Assembly (NCBI GenBank): GCA_028712665.1
Contig: JAQTRC010000010.1
Coordinates: forward strand, 1-54,444
Source of the DNA: Desulfuromonadaceae bacterium
Lineage (GTDB): Bacteria; Desulfobacterota; Desulfuromonadia; Geobacterales; Pseudopelobacteraceae
DNA length: 54,444 nucleotides
Direction of reading: 5' to 3'
Shown here: in pieces, positions 26,297 to 36,129 of the stretch
Layout of the letters: every line of letters starts with the position of its first letter
Position numbering within the stretch: the first letter of the stretch is position 1
Translations under genes and position numbers: made by a program
The notes under the pieces: model-generated
Told to the model about the DNA's origin: nothing
The model's input: only the letters and a program-made list of their open reading frames with translations
Database searches by the model: none

Positions 26297-26671
26297 TTAT
26301 TCATCTTTCAACAGATGCTGTTCAACCTGTTGCATAAAGGTATCGGGGTTGATCGGTTTTTCGATATAACCGGTGCATCCGGCGTTAAAGGCCTTCTCCC
26401 GGTCACCCGCCATTGCGTAGGAGGTAACAGCCACAATCGGAATTGGCGCCAGATCAGGGTTCATTCGAAGGTTTCTGGCTACCGAATAGCCATCCATATG
26501 TGGCAACTGAATATCGAGCAGTATCAGGTCCGGTTTTACCTTGGCGGCCAAGTCAATGCCCTCCTGTCCGTCAGTAGCCGAACTGACTTCATAACCATGC
26601 TTCTCCAGGATAAATGTCACCAGATACAGATTCTGCTCGTTATCTTCGATATACAGAATTTTCTTTTTCAT
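26297..26671 (-). CDS. Single-domain response regulator
   Basis: A 124-aa lone receiver domain: acidic pair ED at 9-10, phospho-acceptor Asp53 in ILLDIQLPHMDG, Thr in VAVTSYAM and Lys in YIEKPINP. There is no output domain, so it probably relays phosphate or binds a partner (CheY/DivK type). It starts 3 bases after the upstream MASE1 kinase stop and lies between two kinases, which points to a phosphorelay. Confidence 0.93.
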   Translation of the reverse strand: MKKKILYIEDNEQNLYLVTFILEKHGYEVSSATDGQEGIDLAAKVKPDLILLDIQLPHMDGYSVARNLRMNPDLAPIPIVAVTSYAMAGDREKAFNAGCTGYIEKPINPDTFMQQVEQHLLKDE

Positions 26672-26674
26672 TAC

Positions 26675-28372
26675 TCAACCCCTTTCTATCGGTATTGAAA
26701 AACTGAAGAGGCTTCCCTCACCCAGAGTGCTTTCGACATGCAACCTGCCGCCTATCAAGTCAACCAACCGTTTGCAGATGGACAACCCTAACCCGGTCCC
26801 TTCATATTTCCTGCTGAGACCGCTGTCAATTTGCCTGAAAGGCATGAAGAGCTTTTCAACATCATTACTACTTATACCAATCCCGGTGTCACGTACGGTA
26901 ATCCTGTATTCTCCCGCATCACGTTCAGAGATGACAGAAACAGTCCCATGTTCTGTGAATTTCACTGCATTGCTCAAGAGGTTGAGCAGAATCTGCTCCA
27001 CCCGGCGGGCATCACCGGTCAACATGCCTACCTCGTCAGACTGTTCAACCGTGAGTTCGAGCCCCTTCTTTTCAGCCAGAGGGCGCACCGCCTGCACAAC
27101 CTTCCGGATTGATTCGTTTAGCCGGAAAGGTTCCGAGGCTACCGTCAACTGCCCCGCTTCAATCTTCGATATATCAAGAATATCGCTTATAAGTGAGAGC
27201 AGGTGGTTGGCGCTGCTGCGAACCATATTCAGCTGTTTCTCCTGCTCTTCGTTTATCGGACCGCTCAGTTTTTGCAGCAGGATTCCTGTAAAACCGATGA
27301 TCGAATTGAGCGGCGTGCGAAGTTCGTGTGACATGGTGGCCAGAAACGCTGATTTCAACTGATCGGCTACCTCGGCATGCTCCTTGGCTACGGCGAGCTG
27401 ATCCAGCGTACACATCAGTTCCATAGTCCTTGCGCCGATCAACTCTTCCAGATTTTCCTGATATTCTCTCAAAAGATCTTCAGCCCGGTTGCGCGCGCTT
27501 ATAAGCGTCGAGAGCAGCAGTGTCGAGGCAGACGCAACACCTAGATAGGATTGGAGAAAAAGAAGCGAATTATTGAGTGATTTGCCTGAAAACGGCCCAA
27601 GACCTTTGACTGTCCATGCCAGAAACGTAACCATGACGAGTGAGAGCATGGCTACAGTCTCAAATTGACCAAAACGGAAGGCTGTCCAGAAGAGAACAGG
27701 AAAAATCAGATATTCCAGAGGGTAATTTTGGCGGAAAACAATCGCTTCAACCAGGAAAAGAATCGCGAGAAGTATTACGGCCTCGGTTGCTTTCCTCGTA
27801 TCCCACTGAAAAACGTTACGCTTTTCCCAAGTCAGGAGCAACGGGGCAAAAATCAGTGCGCCAACTGCGTCGCCCAGCCACCATGTAAGCCACATTTGCC
27901 CGCAACGTGACCAATCATCGCCGTAAATACTGAAACTGACCGTTCCAATAGTCGCACTTATAACCGGACTTGCGAGTGCGCCCAGCAGAATAAAACGGAA
28001 GGTATCCTGAGTACGGTCAAAGGGAAGTTCGCCTGATATAAAACGTTTGACGAGATATCCCCCAACCAGCGCTTCCAAGGTATTTCCGGAAGCAGTACTG
28101 CATGATACCAACAAGGCGGACATCGATGAAAAAGGTGTTGGAGCAAGAAGTAATATGTTGGCTAAAAATGCTCCAAGAAAAACTCCTGGCCATATTTGAG
28201 CCCCGAAAATAAGGCAAGCAGCCAGCGCAATACCGGTCGGCGGCCAGACGGCAGTTGCATTCGTCTGTTCCAGCACCAGCAGAAATCCAAGTTTTGCCGT
28301 CAGCAAATATGCAAGTGCGACAGCTATATTTTGAGTCAATGGAGTTTGAAGATAACTGACTGGAGTTTTCAT
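26675..28372 (-). CDS. MASE1-domain sensor histidine kinase
   Basis: A 565-aa membrane kinase. About eight hydrophobic segments (residues 15-290) form a MASE1-type sensor, with [21 protein letters not shown] near 37-57. Then come a coiled coil, HisKA with His349 in [12 protein letters not shown], and HATPase with [13 protein letters not shown] and [12 protein letters not shown]. The kinase domain is almost identical to that of the next gene upstream. Its ATG overlaps the upstream stop by four bases. The MASE1 ligand is unknown. Confidence 0.92.
   Translation of the reverse strand: MKTPVSYLQTPLTQNIAVALAYLLTAKLGFLLVLEQTNATAVWPPTGIALAACLIFGAQIWPGVFLGAFLANILLLAPTPFSSMSALLVSCSTASGNTLEALVGGYLVKRFISGELPFDRTQDTFRFILLGALASPVISATIGTVSFSIYGDDWSRCGQMWLTWWLGDAVGALIFAPLLLTWEKRNVFQWDTRKATEAVILLAILFLVEAIVFRQNYPLEYLIFPVLFWTAFRFGQFETVAMLSLVMVTFLAWTVKGLGPFSGKSLNNSLLFLQSYLGVASASTLLLSTLISARNRAEDLLREYQENLEELIGARTMELMCTLDQLAVAKEHAEVADQLKSAFLATMSHELRTPLNSIIGFTGILLQKLSGPINEEQEKQLNMVRSSANHLLSLISDILDISKIEAGQLTVASEPFRLNESIRKVVQAVRPLAEKKGLELTVEQSDEVGMLTGDARRVEQILLNLLSNAVKFTEHGTVSVISERDAGEYRITVRDTGIGISSNDVEKLFMPFRQIDSGLSRKYEGTGLGLSICKRLVDLIGGRLHVESTLGEGSLFSFSIPIERG
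26947..27350. repeat. Near-identical histidine kinase segment, copy 1
   Basis: This stretch of the MASE1 kinase gene matches 28647-29050 at a constant 1700-base offset. I counted three mismatches in the 120 bases from 27181; differences are somewhat denser nearer 27040-27150. It encodes the HisKA and the start of the HATPase domain. Confidence 0.85.
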
Positions 28373-30153
28373 TCAGCTTTACCGGCAACCGGAAGCCTAA
28401 AACCGAAAGCGCTCCCTTTTCCATGGCAACTTTCAACATGGATGCTCCCACCCATTAGCTCAACCAGCCGTTTGCAGATGGAGAGCCCCAGACCTGTTCC
28501 CTCGTATTTTCGGCTGAGGCTGGTGTCAATCTGGTGAAAGGGCTTGAAGAGCTTTTCCAGATCATCGTTACTGATACCGATACCGGTATCGCTAACAGTC
28601 ACGAGATACTCTGCACCTTCTCGCTTGCAGCCGACAGAAACTTTACCATGTTCTGTGAATTTCACTGCATTGCTCAAGAGGTTGAGCAGAATCTGCTCCA
28701 CCCGGCGGGGATCACCGGTCAACATGCCAACCTCGTCAGGCAGTTCAAACGTAAGTTCCAGCCCCTTCTTTTCGGCCAGAGGACGCACCACCTGCACAAC
28801 CTTCCGGATTGATTCGTTTAGCTGAAAAGGTTCCGAGGCTACCTTCAGCTGCCCCGCTTCAATCTTCGATATATCAAGAATATCGCTTATAAGTGAGAGC
28901 AGATGGTTGGCGCTGTTGCGAACCATATTCAGCTGTTTCTCCTGCTCTTCGTTTATCGGACCGCTCAGTTTTTGCAGCAGAATTCCTGTAAAACCGATGA
29001 TCGAATTGAGAGGCGTGCGCAGTTCGTGAGACATTGTGGCAAGAAACGCCGATTTGATCTGATCTGCAGCCTCGGCACGCTCCTTCGCTTCGCGCAACTC
29101 GGATGCATGCCTGATTCGCTCACGCAGCAACTGTTCCAGATGCTCCTGATTCGCCTGCAGTTGCGCCTCGGCATTTTTACGAATGGAGATCTCTTTGCCC
29201 AGGCGTCGGTTCCAGACGAAAAATAGAGCCACTATGGCCAGCGCAACGCCTACGATCTTCCAGATCAATGAATAATCAACTTTTTGCTTATACTCCAGCG
29301 AAACCCATTTGCTATAGATTGCGTTCTGCTCCGCTTCCGGAATTGCCTGTAGCGCCTTGTCCAGAATAGCTGCCAACATCGGGTTATTCTTTGAAACGGC
29401 AAACTGAAGGATTGATTTTGGCTCATTCAGCTTCCCCATCAACTTCAGATTGTTGAATAGCTCACTTTTTATCAGGTGAATAGCCACAGCACGGTTTCCG
29501 GCGTAGGAATCAGCCTCGCCTCGCGAAACCGCATCAAGCGCTTCTGACGTTGAATTATATTCACGAACCTTGACATCCGGAAAATTATTTCTGAAATGGG
29601 TAACATTGAAGAAACCCCGCTCCAGAGCTACTGTTTTGCCGCTAAGATCCCGTTCAGCCTTGAAATATCTGCCATCCTTGCGACCAACAATTGCGTGAGG
29701 AATTACGATATAGGGGCGGGAAAAGTTAAACAGCGCCTCCCGATCCGGTCGCTGGGTTATATCCATCAAGGCATCAAGTTGCCCGTTCAGAAGGCGATCA
29801 TAGTTTTCCTTGAAGGGGGCCGGAACAGGGACAAGGGCACCTCCCAACAGTTTGTTGATAGCCTCCAGATACTCTACACCTATTCCCCTGGGAATCCTGT
29901 TCTGATCCAGATAGTTAAGAGGCGGCCAGGCGGCCATAATTCCTACTTGAATACGGGGGTGTTGAACCAGCCACTCCTTTTCGGCAACAGTCAACTGAAT
30001 TTCAGTCCGCCCGACAGCTTCCGATGACACCTGCAGCAAGGAAACAACCAGAATCAGCGCCCCCAAGGCCGCCAGTAATCTCAGAGACTTTAATACATTA
30101 TTAACTGCTCTTGAATGATCTGCCGGTTCTGGGAATGATCCGATTTGTTTCAC
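28369..30153 (-). CDS. Sensor histidine kinase with periplasmic solute-binding domain
   Basis: A 594-aa kinase. Residues 24-45 form a signal/membrane segment; 52-285 form an SBP_bac_3-type periplasmic domain ([24 protein letters not shown]-like [18 protein letters not shown]); 295-314 is a membrane helix; HisKA has His376 in [12 protein letters not shown], then HATPase with [12 protein letters not shown]. It would sense an amino-acid-like or other small ligand in the periplasm. The start is GTG at 30153 after GAGGAC. It is first in the four-gene signalling operon. Confidence 0.93.
   Translation of the reverse strand: MKQIGSFPEPADHSRAVNNVLKSLRLLAALGALILVVSLLQVSSEAVGRTEIQLTVAEKEWLVQHPRIQVGIMAAWPPLNYLDQNRIPRGIGVEYLEAINKLLGGALVPVPAPFKENYDRLLNGQLDALMDITQRPDREALFNFSRPYIVIPHAIVGRKDGRYFKAERDLSGKTVALERGFFNVTHFRNNFPDVKVREYNSTSEALDAVSRGEADSYAGNRAVAIHLIKSELFNNLKLMGKLNEPKSILQFAVSKNNPMLAAILDKALQAIPEAEQNAIYSKWVSLEYKQKVDYSLIWKIVGVALAIVALFFVWNRRLGKEISIRKNAEAQLQANQEHLEQLLRERIRHASELREAKERAEAADQIKSAFLATMSHELRTPLNSIIGFTGILLQKLSGPINEEQEKQLNMVRNSANHLLSLISDILDISKIEAGQLKVASEPFQLNESIRKVVQVVRPLAEKKGLELTFELPDEVGMLTGDPRRVEQILLNLLSNAVKFTEHGKVSVGCKREGAEYLVTVSDTGIGISNDDLEKLFKPFHQIDTSLSRKYEGTGLGLSICKRLVELMGGSIHVESCHGKGSAFGFRLPVAGKAE
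28647..29050. repeat. Near-identical histidine kinase segment, copy 2
   Basis: This is the partner of 26947-27350, offset by 1700 bases in the same orientation. The sensor parts of the two genes are unrelated, so similarity is confined to the kinase core and falls off outside it. Confidence 0.85.
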
Positions 30154-30596
30154 GGCGTCCTCGATATTCCAAAAAATCTATGCGATTGAACAACCTGTAA
30201 ATATATCAGCTCGGGGAGACGCTTTGACGAACCGGGGGATTTCAGTTACAGGCATTGGGATGGTATCAAATATAGAACTAATTGCAAGCATTCTTAAAGT
30301 TAGTTTATTTTACCGGTTAGCCGGAAAATATACAGCAATCAAACGAGATGGGTACCGCGAGAATAAGGAATCACCTAAATATCAGGCCGGAGTTGCAAGC
30401 CCCATTGCAAACAGGAGAAGCGCCCTTTTCCGCTTCAAATTTCACCGCCTGAGTACTTGAAACGACACTCCCTGCAATAAGTTGACACATCAAAAATTAC
30501 ACCTTATATCTACATCATTAACGGTTCCCGCAAAATAGCCGATACTCTTACGGAATAGGACAGAACGGCTTACCGCACACCGCTAGGAAGGATTGC
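30154..30596. other. Divergent intergenic region between kinase operon and rsmI
   Basis: About 440 AT-rich bases. Apart from the promoter at 30482-30510 for rsmI, I see no gene. A 78-codon frame at 30224-30460 has no recognisable features or ribosome site. Any promoter for the minus-strand kinase operon must lie here but was not located with confidence. Confidence 0.4.
30482..30510 (+). promoter_or_regulatory. Candidate sigma70 promoter for rsmI
   Basis: TTGACA at 30482-30487 and TATATC at 30505-30510 are 17 bases apart, giving a leader of about 80 nt before the rsmI ATG. Confidence 0.6.
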
Positions 30597-31436
30597 ATGC
30601 CCCCCACTCTTTATATCGTCGCCACACCTATCGGCAATCTTGAGGACATGACCTACCGGGCCGTTCGTATTCTGGGAGAAGTCGATCTGATCGCCGCAGA
30701 GGATACAAGGCATTCCCTGAAGCTGCTTAGCCACTTCGGCATATCCAGGCCCATGACCTCCTATTTTGATCACAACCAGCAATTCAAGGGAGAGCGAATT
30801 CTGAATGCGCTGCGCCAGGGAAAATCGGTAGCGCTTATCTCGGACGCCGGTACCCCCTGCGTCTCCGATCCGGGCTATCAACTTGTTCGGGATGCCGTTG
30901 CCGAGAATATCACAGTCATCCCGATTCCGGGCGCCTGCGCCGCAATGGCCGCACTGTCGGCCTCGGGCCTGCCGACAGACACCTTCACTTTTGCCGGTTT
31001 TCCACCCTCACGACAAGGAAAAAGGCGCTCATTTCTGAAAGAGATGGCGCCCCTGCCAGGCACGCTGGTGTTGTACGAGGCACCACATCGTCTGGAGGAG
31101 ACCCTGCTGGATATCCGTGAGGTGATGGGAGAACGGCAGATCGTTGTTGCTCGCGAGCTGACCAAGATTTATGAAGAGCTTGTTAGAGGGAGCGTTTCGG
31201 AAGTTGTGGAGTCTGTATCCCGGGGCAAGGTGCGCGGCGAGGTTGTCATTCTGGTGGCGCCGGGAGAAACGATGGCTCAAAAGTGCGAACCGCTGGCTGA
31301 TCTGCTGCGGCAGCTGATGGTCAACGACAAACTTTCCGTAAAAGATGCGGCACGAAAAGCGGCCAATATTACAGGCGTTTCTCGCAATGAAGCCTATGGC
31401 GAGGCTCTGAAATTGAGAACAGACCTAGATTTGTAA
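30597..31436 (+). CDS. rsmI: 16S rRNA (cytidine-2'-O)-methyltransferase RsmI
   Basis: A 279-aa tetrapyrrole-methylase-fold enzyme that 2'-O-methylates C1402 of 16S rRNA in the decoding centre. The N-terminus LYIVATPIGNLEDMTYRAVRIL, AEDTRHSLKLLSHF, ISDAGTPCVSDPGYQLV and PIPGACAAMAALSASGLP are clear RsmI motifs, with YEAPHRLEETL further on. Length is normal. It is 70 bases upstream of ugd. Confidence 0.96.
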   Translation: MPPTLYIVATPIGNLEDMTYRAVRILGEVDLIAAEDTRHSLKLLSHFGISRPMTSYFDHNQQFKGERILNALRQGKSVALISDAGTPCVSDPGYQLVRDAVAENITVIPIPGACAAMAALSASGLPTDTFTFAGFPPSRQGKRRSFLKEMAPLPGTLVLYEAPHRLEETLLDIREVMGERQIVVARELTKIYEELVRGSVSEVVESVSRGKVRGEVVILVAPGETMAQKCEPLADLLRQLMVNDKLSVKDAARKAANITGVSRNEAYGEALKLRTDLDL

Positions 31437-31506
31437 GAAAAAGTCTGGAATAACAGCTGGATATTGTGCTATAAGCGGCCAACTATCCTGACTTCTGGAG
31501 CATTGA

Positions 31507-32853
31507 ATGAAAATCTGTATTTTTGGCGCCGGGTACGTCGGCCTGGTCGCTGCCGCCTGTTTTTCTGAAAGCGGCAATAGCGTCATTGCCATAGACGTTG
31601 ATCATGAAAAGATTGACAACCTGAAAAGCGGCATAATCCCGATCTACGAGCCGGGCCTGAAAGAGATGGTTCTTCGCAATCAGGCTGAAGGGCGCCTCTC
31701 CTTCACTACCGATATGGCAGAGGCGGTTGAGGCATCCCTGGTTTGCTTTATAGCCGTCGGCACGCCACCGGGCGAGGATGGCTCCGCCGATCTGAAATAT
31801 GTCCTGAGTGTGGCCCGTGACATTGGGCGGGTCATGAACGGTTTCAAGATCATCGTCGACAAATCAACCGTTCCTGTCGGCACTGCCGACAAGGTAAGAG
31901 CCGCCGTGCGGGAGGAGTTGACCGCCCGCGAAGTTGAATTGGAGTTCGACGTCGTCTCCAACCCGGAGTTCCTGAAAGAGGGAGCCGCTATCGACGACTT
32001 TATGAAACCTGACCGGGTCGTGATCGGCACCGACAACGTTCGAACCGCCGAAATCATGAAAGAGCTCTACGACCCGTTCATGCGCAAAATGAACCGTATG
32101 ATCGTCATGGACATACGCAGCGCCGAGATGACGAAGTATGCCGCCAATGCGATGCTCGCCACACGCATCTCCTTCATGAACCAGATCGCCAACCTCTGCG
32201 AGAGGATGGGTGCCGACGTTGCAGCTGTGCGGGAAGGGGTCGGTTCCGACACCCGCATCGGCTACGACTTCCTCTTCCCCGGTCCCGGTTACGGCGGCTC
32301 CTGTTTTCCGAAGGACGTCAAGGCATTGATCCGGACCGCCGAGGAGGCCAACTATGACTTCCTGCTGCTGAAGGCGGTGGAGGAAGTAAACGAACAGCAG
32401 AAAGAAATACTGGCCGACAAACTGATAAAGCTGCTCGGCTCCCCCGACGAGGAACAGCCACTCACCGGCCGCACTATCGCCTGCTGGGGACTCTCCTTCA
32501 AACCTCGTACGGACGACATGCGCGAAGCCCCTGCGCTCACCATCATAGAACGCCTGCTGACCGCCGGCGCCACGGTGCGCGCCCACGATCCTGAAGCTCT
32601 TAAAGAAGCCCGGAAACATTTTGGAGATCGCATCGAATACAGCCATAACCAGTATGACATACTGGCAGGTGCGGACGCTCTGGCTGTTATCACGGACTGG
32701 AGCGAATACCGCAACCCGGACTTCGATCGCATCAAAAGCGCCCTGAAATTCCCGAACATCGTCGACGGCCGCAACCTCTACAAACCGGGACGCCTGGCGT
32801 CCGCCGGTTTCCGCTACGTCCCGCTGGGGCGCTACGGCGGCAGCATCTATTAA
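31507..32853 (+). CDS. ugd: UDP-glucose 6-dehydrogenase
   Basis: A 448-aa enzyme that oxidises UDP-glucose to UDP-glucuronate with two NAD. The N-terminal NAD site is GAGYVG at 7-12. Family blocks VDKSTVPVGTADKV (118-130) and SNPEFLKEG (151-159) are present, and the catalytic cysteine is Cys266 in GYGGSCFPKD. The C-terminal UDP-binding domain has SFKPRTDDMREAPAL. It sits directly upstream of a UDP-glucuronate decarboxylase that uses its product. Confidence 0.96.
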   Translation: MKICIFGAGYVGLVAAACFSESGNSVIAIDVDHEKIDNLKSGIIPIYEPGLKEMVLRNQAEGRLSFTTDMAEAVEASLVCFIAVGTPPGEDGSADLKYVLSVARDIGRVMNGFKIIVDKSTVPVGTADKVRAAVREELTAREVELEFDVVSNPEFLKEGAAIDDFMKPDRVVIGTDNVRTAEIMKELYDPFMRKMNRMIVMDIRSAEMTKYAANAMLATRISFMNQIANLCERMGADVAAVREGVGSDTRIGYDFLFPGPGYGGSCFPKDVKALIRTAEEANYDFLLLKAVEEVNEQQKEILADKLIKLLGSPDEEQPLTGRTIACWGLSFKPRTDDMREAPALTIIERLLTAGATVRAHDPEALKEARKHFGDRIEYSHNQYDILAGADALAVITDWSEYRNPDFDRIKSALKFPNIVDGRNLYKPGRLASAGFRYVPLGRYGGSIY

Positions 32854-32858
32854 CATCA

Positions 32859-32914
32859 GTTCGATGTTCAAGGTTCGATGTTGAGAACCTTAAACCTTGA
32901 ACCATGAACTTTGA
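32859..32914. repeat. Heptamer tandem repeats in inverted arrangement
   Basis: Eight consecutive 7-base units: GTTCGAT, GTTCAAG, GTTCGAT, GTTGAGA, then ACCTTAA, ACCTTGA, ACCATGA, ACTTTGA. The second four are approximate reverse complements of the first four, so the stretch can fold into an imperfect hairpin. It fills the gap between ugd and the decarboxylase gene, ending 16 bases before its ATG. Confidence 0.8.
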
Positions 32915-32930
32915 ACGAAAGGCTTTAAAC

Positions 32931-33866
32931 ATGCGCATCCTGGTCACCGGCGGTGCCGGATTCCTCGGATCACACCTCTGCGGACGCCTCCTGGATGAAG
33001 GACACGACATTATCTGCCTGGATAATTTTTTCACCGGCAGCAAAGACAATATAATCCACCTGATGGATAGTCATCGTTTTGAACTGGTTCGGCACGATAT
33101 TACCGAGCCGCTCCTTCTGGAAGTGGACCGCATCTACAACCTGGCCTGTCCCGCCTCCCCCGTGCATTATCAGTACAACCCTGTCAAGACGATCAAGACC
33201 AGCGTTATGGGCACCATCAACATGCTCGGAATGGCCAAGCGGGTCAAGGCCCGCATTCTGCAGGCCTCCACTTCCGAGGTATACGGTGACCCGCAGGTGC
33301 ACCCCCAGACAGAGGGATACTGGGGCAACGTCAACCCGATCGGCATCCGCAGCTGCTACGACGAAGGGAAGCGGGTGGCCGAGACCCTGATGATGGACTA
33401 TCACCGCCAGAACTCTGTGGACATCCGTATCGTCCGGATCTTCAACACCTACGGCCCCCGCATGGCAGAGAACGACGGCCGGGTGGTATCCAATTTCATA
33501 CTGCAGGCCCTTCGTAACGAGGAGATCACCGTATACGGAGACGGTTCCCAGACCCGCTCGTTCTGCTACGTCTCCGACCTTGTGGATGGAATGATACGTA
33601 TGATGGAATGCGACAATTTTATCGGTCCGGTCAACCTTGGAAATCCGGATGAAAATTCAATCCTTGAGTTTGCTGAGAAAATCATTACAATAGCAAACTC
33701 AAGTTCACGTATAATCTTCAAGCCGCTGCCGCAGGACGATCCAAAACAGCGGCAACCGGACATTTCTCTGGCCGGATACAAACTCGGCTGGAAACCGCAG
33801 GTGGCACTGGACGCAGGTCTTGGAACGACCACCAGATATTTTGCAGCACGGATCGGAAAAGGATGA
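32931..33866 (+). CDS. UDP-glucuronate decarboxylase (UDP-xylose synthase)
   Basis: A 311-aa extended SDR enzyme that decarboxylates UDP-glucuronate to UDP-xylose. [10 protein letters not shown] (7-16) is the NAD site, [11 protein letters not shown] and [21 protein letters not shown] are typical of UXS, followed by [10 protein letters not shown] and the catalytic SCYDEGKR (YxxxK). I chose ATG at 32931 after GAAAGG; an upstream in-frame ATG at 32904 lies inside the heptamer repeat. With ugd it forms a two-step UDP-xylose route, probably for envelope glycans. Confidence 0.94.
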   Translation: MRILVTGGAGFLGSHLCGRLLDEGHDIICLDNFFTGSKDNIIHLMDSHRFELVRHDITEPLLLEVDRIYNLACPASPVHYQYNPVKTIKTSVMGTINMLGMAKRVKARILQASTSEVYGDPQVHPQTEGYWGNVNPIGIRSCYDEGKRVAETLMMDYHRQNSVDIRIVRIFNTYGPRMAENDGRVVSNFILQALRNEEITVYGDGSQTRSFCYVSDLVDGMIRMMECDNFIGPVNLGNPDENSILEFAEKIITIANSSSRIIFKPLPQDDPKQRQPDISLAGYKLGWKPQVALDAGLGTTTRYFAARIGKG

Positions 33867-33870
33867 TCTT

Positions 33871-34164
33871 GTGAAACTGCCCCTTCAGAAAAGGATGTAC
33901 CTTATCCCGGCGGGATGCTTGGCATTCATCCTCTTCTTCACAGTCTTCGGTGACAAGGGGCTGCTTCGCATTTACGAACTGAGGCAGGACAAAAACAAAA
34001 TCGACGCACGCCTGAAAGAGAGCATAAACGACAATGAGAAGCTGAAACGCGAAATTGTCGCGCTCAAGTCCGATCGGCGCTACATTGAAAGCATCGCCCG
34101 CAAGGACTTCGGTTTTGTCCGCAACAACGAAGTCATTTACCAGTATCGGCAGGAAAAAAAGTGA
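33871..34164 (+). CDS. ftsB: Septum formation initiator FtsB/DivIC-like
   Basis: A 97-aa protein. A short basic cytoplasmic start is followed by one membrane helix (about residues 10-27, YLIPAGCLAFILFFTVF) and a coiled coil (LRQDKNKIDARLKESINDNEKLKREIVALKSD), ending in a conserved region YIESIARKDFGFVRNNEVIYQY. This is the FtsB/DivIC layout of the divisome FtsQLB complex. The start is probably GTG at 33871 with AAAAGGA upstream, four bases after the preceding stop. Confidence 0.88.
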   Translation: MKLPLQKRMYLIPAGCLAFILFFTVFGDKGLLRIYELRQDKNKIDARLKESINDNEKLKREIVALKSDRRYIESIARKDFGFVRNNEVIYQYRQEKK

Positions 34165-34204
34165 CTCTTGTCTCACCACAGAAACAGTGAATACGGGAAT
34201 CATC

Positions 34205-34372
34205 ATGTCACGACAAAGCTGCGCCGTCTGTGCCTGGCGGGAACATTGCAACAAACGATTCTGCATACCCGATAGTGGGGCCAGATGTCCTGACTTCTCA
34301 AGAGATGTCAGCATCAGGGATATTGCAGAGGATGGCGACAATAAAGCCGTTCAGAAGGAACAGATGAAATAA
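34205..34372 (+). CDS. Small cysteine-rich protein of unknown function
   Basis: A 55-aa frame ending in TAA that overlaps the argS start. It contains CAVC at 6-9, then HCNKRFC (to residue 20) and CPDF, five Cys with spacing suited to metal binding. Upstream there is no strong ribosome site, though the frame shows amino acid character unlike noise. It lies between ftsB and argS on the same strand and is probably co-expressed. Function is unknown. Confidence 0.6.
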   Translation: MSRQSCAVCAWREHCNKRFCIPDSGARCPDFSRDVSIRDIAEDGDNKAVQKEQMK

Positions 34373-36063
34373 TGATGCGAAACCGAATAGCCTCCCTGGT
34401 CGAATCCTCGCTACATGCTGCCAATACTGCGCAAGAACTGACTTTATCAACATTTCCCTCCGTTATTATTGGAACGCCTGCAAACAGTGATCATGGTGAT
34501 TTTTCATGCAATATCGCCATGCAGATGGCCAAGGAAGAGCGGAAATCTCCTCGTCAGATAGCCGACATAGTCATCCGGCATTTGGGAAACGGCAATGGCA
34601 TGCTCGCCAGAACCGAGATCGCCGGACCAGGCTTCATAAATTTCTTCGTTTCTCCATCCGCCTGGCAATCCTGCTTACTGGAGATAGAGTCCCAAGGTGA
34701 TTCCTTTGGCTGTACCACAACCGGTGGCGGGGAAAAATTGCAGGTCGAGTTTGTAAGCGCAAATCCGACCGGTCCTCTGCATATTGGTCACGGTCGGGGA
34801 GCTGCCATCGGCGATACGCTCTGCCGGATTCTGGCTGCTGCAGGATGGGATGTCACCCGGGAATTCTACTACAACGATGCCGGCGCCCAGATAACCAACC
34901 TGGCCCTTTCGGTACAGTCACGTTGTCTTGGTATTGAACCGGATGACCCCCGCTGGCCGGATGACGGATACCAGGGGGAATACATCAAGGATCTGGCCCG
35001 CTCCTACCAGGCCTGCGAGGTAGTTGAAGCCAGCGACCAGCACACCACAGCTCTTGGAGATCCGGATAATCTTGACGCCATCCGCAGCTTTGCCGTAGCC
35101 TGGCTGCGACGTGAGCAGGATCTGGATCTGGCGGCTTTTGACGTACGATTTGACGTCTATACACTGGAATCAGGACTTTACAGCGCAGGGCGCGTCGATG
35201 CCGTAGTCAGGCAATTGACCGCAAACGGTCACACCTATGAGCAGGATGGAGCTCTCTGGTTGCGAACGACTGACTTCGGCGATGACAAGGATCGTGTCAT
35301 GCGCAAGGCCGATGGAGGTTATACCTATTTTGTGCCGGACGTCGCCTATCATCTGGACAAGTGGGAAAGGGGCTTTACCCGGGTTATAAACGAGCAGGGC
35401 GCCGACCACCACAGCACGATAACCAGGGTTAGGGCCGGTCTGCAGGCGCTACATGCCGGCATTCCAAAAGGATGGCCGGAATACGTTCTGCACCAGATGG
35501 TGACAGTCATGCGGGGGGGTGAAGAGGTCAAAATATCGAAGAGGGCCGGCAGCTACGTTACCTTGCGCGATCTGATCGACGAGGTAGGGCGTGATGCAAC
35601 ACGTTTTTTCTTCATCATGCGTAAACCTGACGCCCAGCTGGTGTTTGATATCGACCTGGCCAAGCGGCAGACCAATGAAAACCCGGTTTACTACGTCCAG
35701 TATGCGCACGCCCGTATCTGCAGCATATTCGAAAACGCCGCTGATAAAGGTTTCCTGATTCCCGATAATCCGTCACCGGATGAGCTGGCCTGCTTGACAA
35801 CCACTGAGGAATTGCAGTTGATCAAACTCCTGTCAGCCCTCCCCGACACGGTAGTTGATTGTGCAATTCATTTCGAGCCGCACCGCCTAACCTACTTTCT
35901 TACGGAATTGGCCAGCTGTTTCCACAGTTTCTATAACAAAAACCGGGTCATCAGCGAAGAGCTGGCGCTGACTAAAGCTCGGCTCTACCTGCTGAAACGC
36001 ACTGCACAGACTCTCAAGAGCGCTCTCTCAATACTAGGTATCACCGCACCGGAACGGATGTAG
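34372..36063 (+). CDS. argS: Arginyl-tRNA synthetase
   Basis: A 563-aa class I aminoacyl-tRNA synthetase. The N-terminal Add-1 domain ([13 protein letters not shown], 42-54) is followed by the HIGH motif at 137-140 in [15 protein letters not shown], and a KMSK-like KISKR near residue 386. The C-terminal anticodon-binding helical domain contains [13 protein letters not shown] and [14 protein letters not shown]. Length is normal. Start codons at 34372 and 34375 are both possible. Confidence 0.97.
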   Translation: MMRNRIASLVESSLHAANTAQELTLSTFPSVIIGTPANSDHGDFSCNIAMQMAKEERKSPRQIADIVIRHLGNGNGMLARTEIAGPGFINFFVSPSAWQSCLLEIESQGDSFGCTTTGGGEKLQVEFVSANPTGPLHIGHGRGAAIGDTLCRILAAAGWDVTREFYYNDAGAQITNLALSVQSRCLGIEPDDPRWPDDGYQGEYIKDLARSYQACEVVEASDQHTTALGDPDNLDAIRSFAVAWLRREQDLDLAAFDVRFDVYTLESGLYSAGRVDAVVRQLTANGHTYEQDGALWLRTTDFGDDKDRVMRKADGGYTYFVPDVAYHLDKWERGFTRVINEQGADHHSTITRVRAGLQALHAGIPKGWPEYVLHQMVTVMRGGEEVKISKRAGSYVTLRDLIDEVGRDATRFFFIMRKPDAQLVFDIDLAKRQTNENPVYYVQYAHARICSIFENAADKGFLIPDNPSPDELACLTTTEELQLIKLLSALPDTVVDCAIHFEPHRLTYFLTELASCFHSFYNKNRVISEELALTKARLYLLKRTAQTLKSALSILGITAPERM

Positions 36064-36129
36064 TGCCCATTTGGAAACTCCGGATGCGGCACATGCAGTT
36101 TCCGGCTTGGAAACCATGCAGGAGGCTTT

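Noticed and set aside
30224..30460. Open frame of 78 codons in the kinase-rsmI gap
   Set aside because: No ribosome site, no recognisable motif, and it overlaps nothing supporting expression.
31864..32871. Antisense open frame of 335 codons opposite ugd
   Set aside because: ugd carries all catalytic motifs; the antisense product is unrecognisable.
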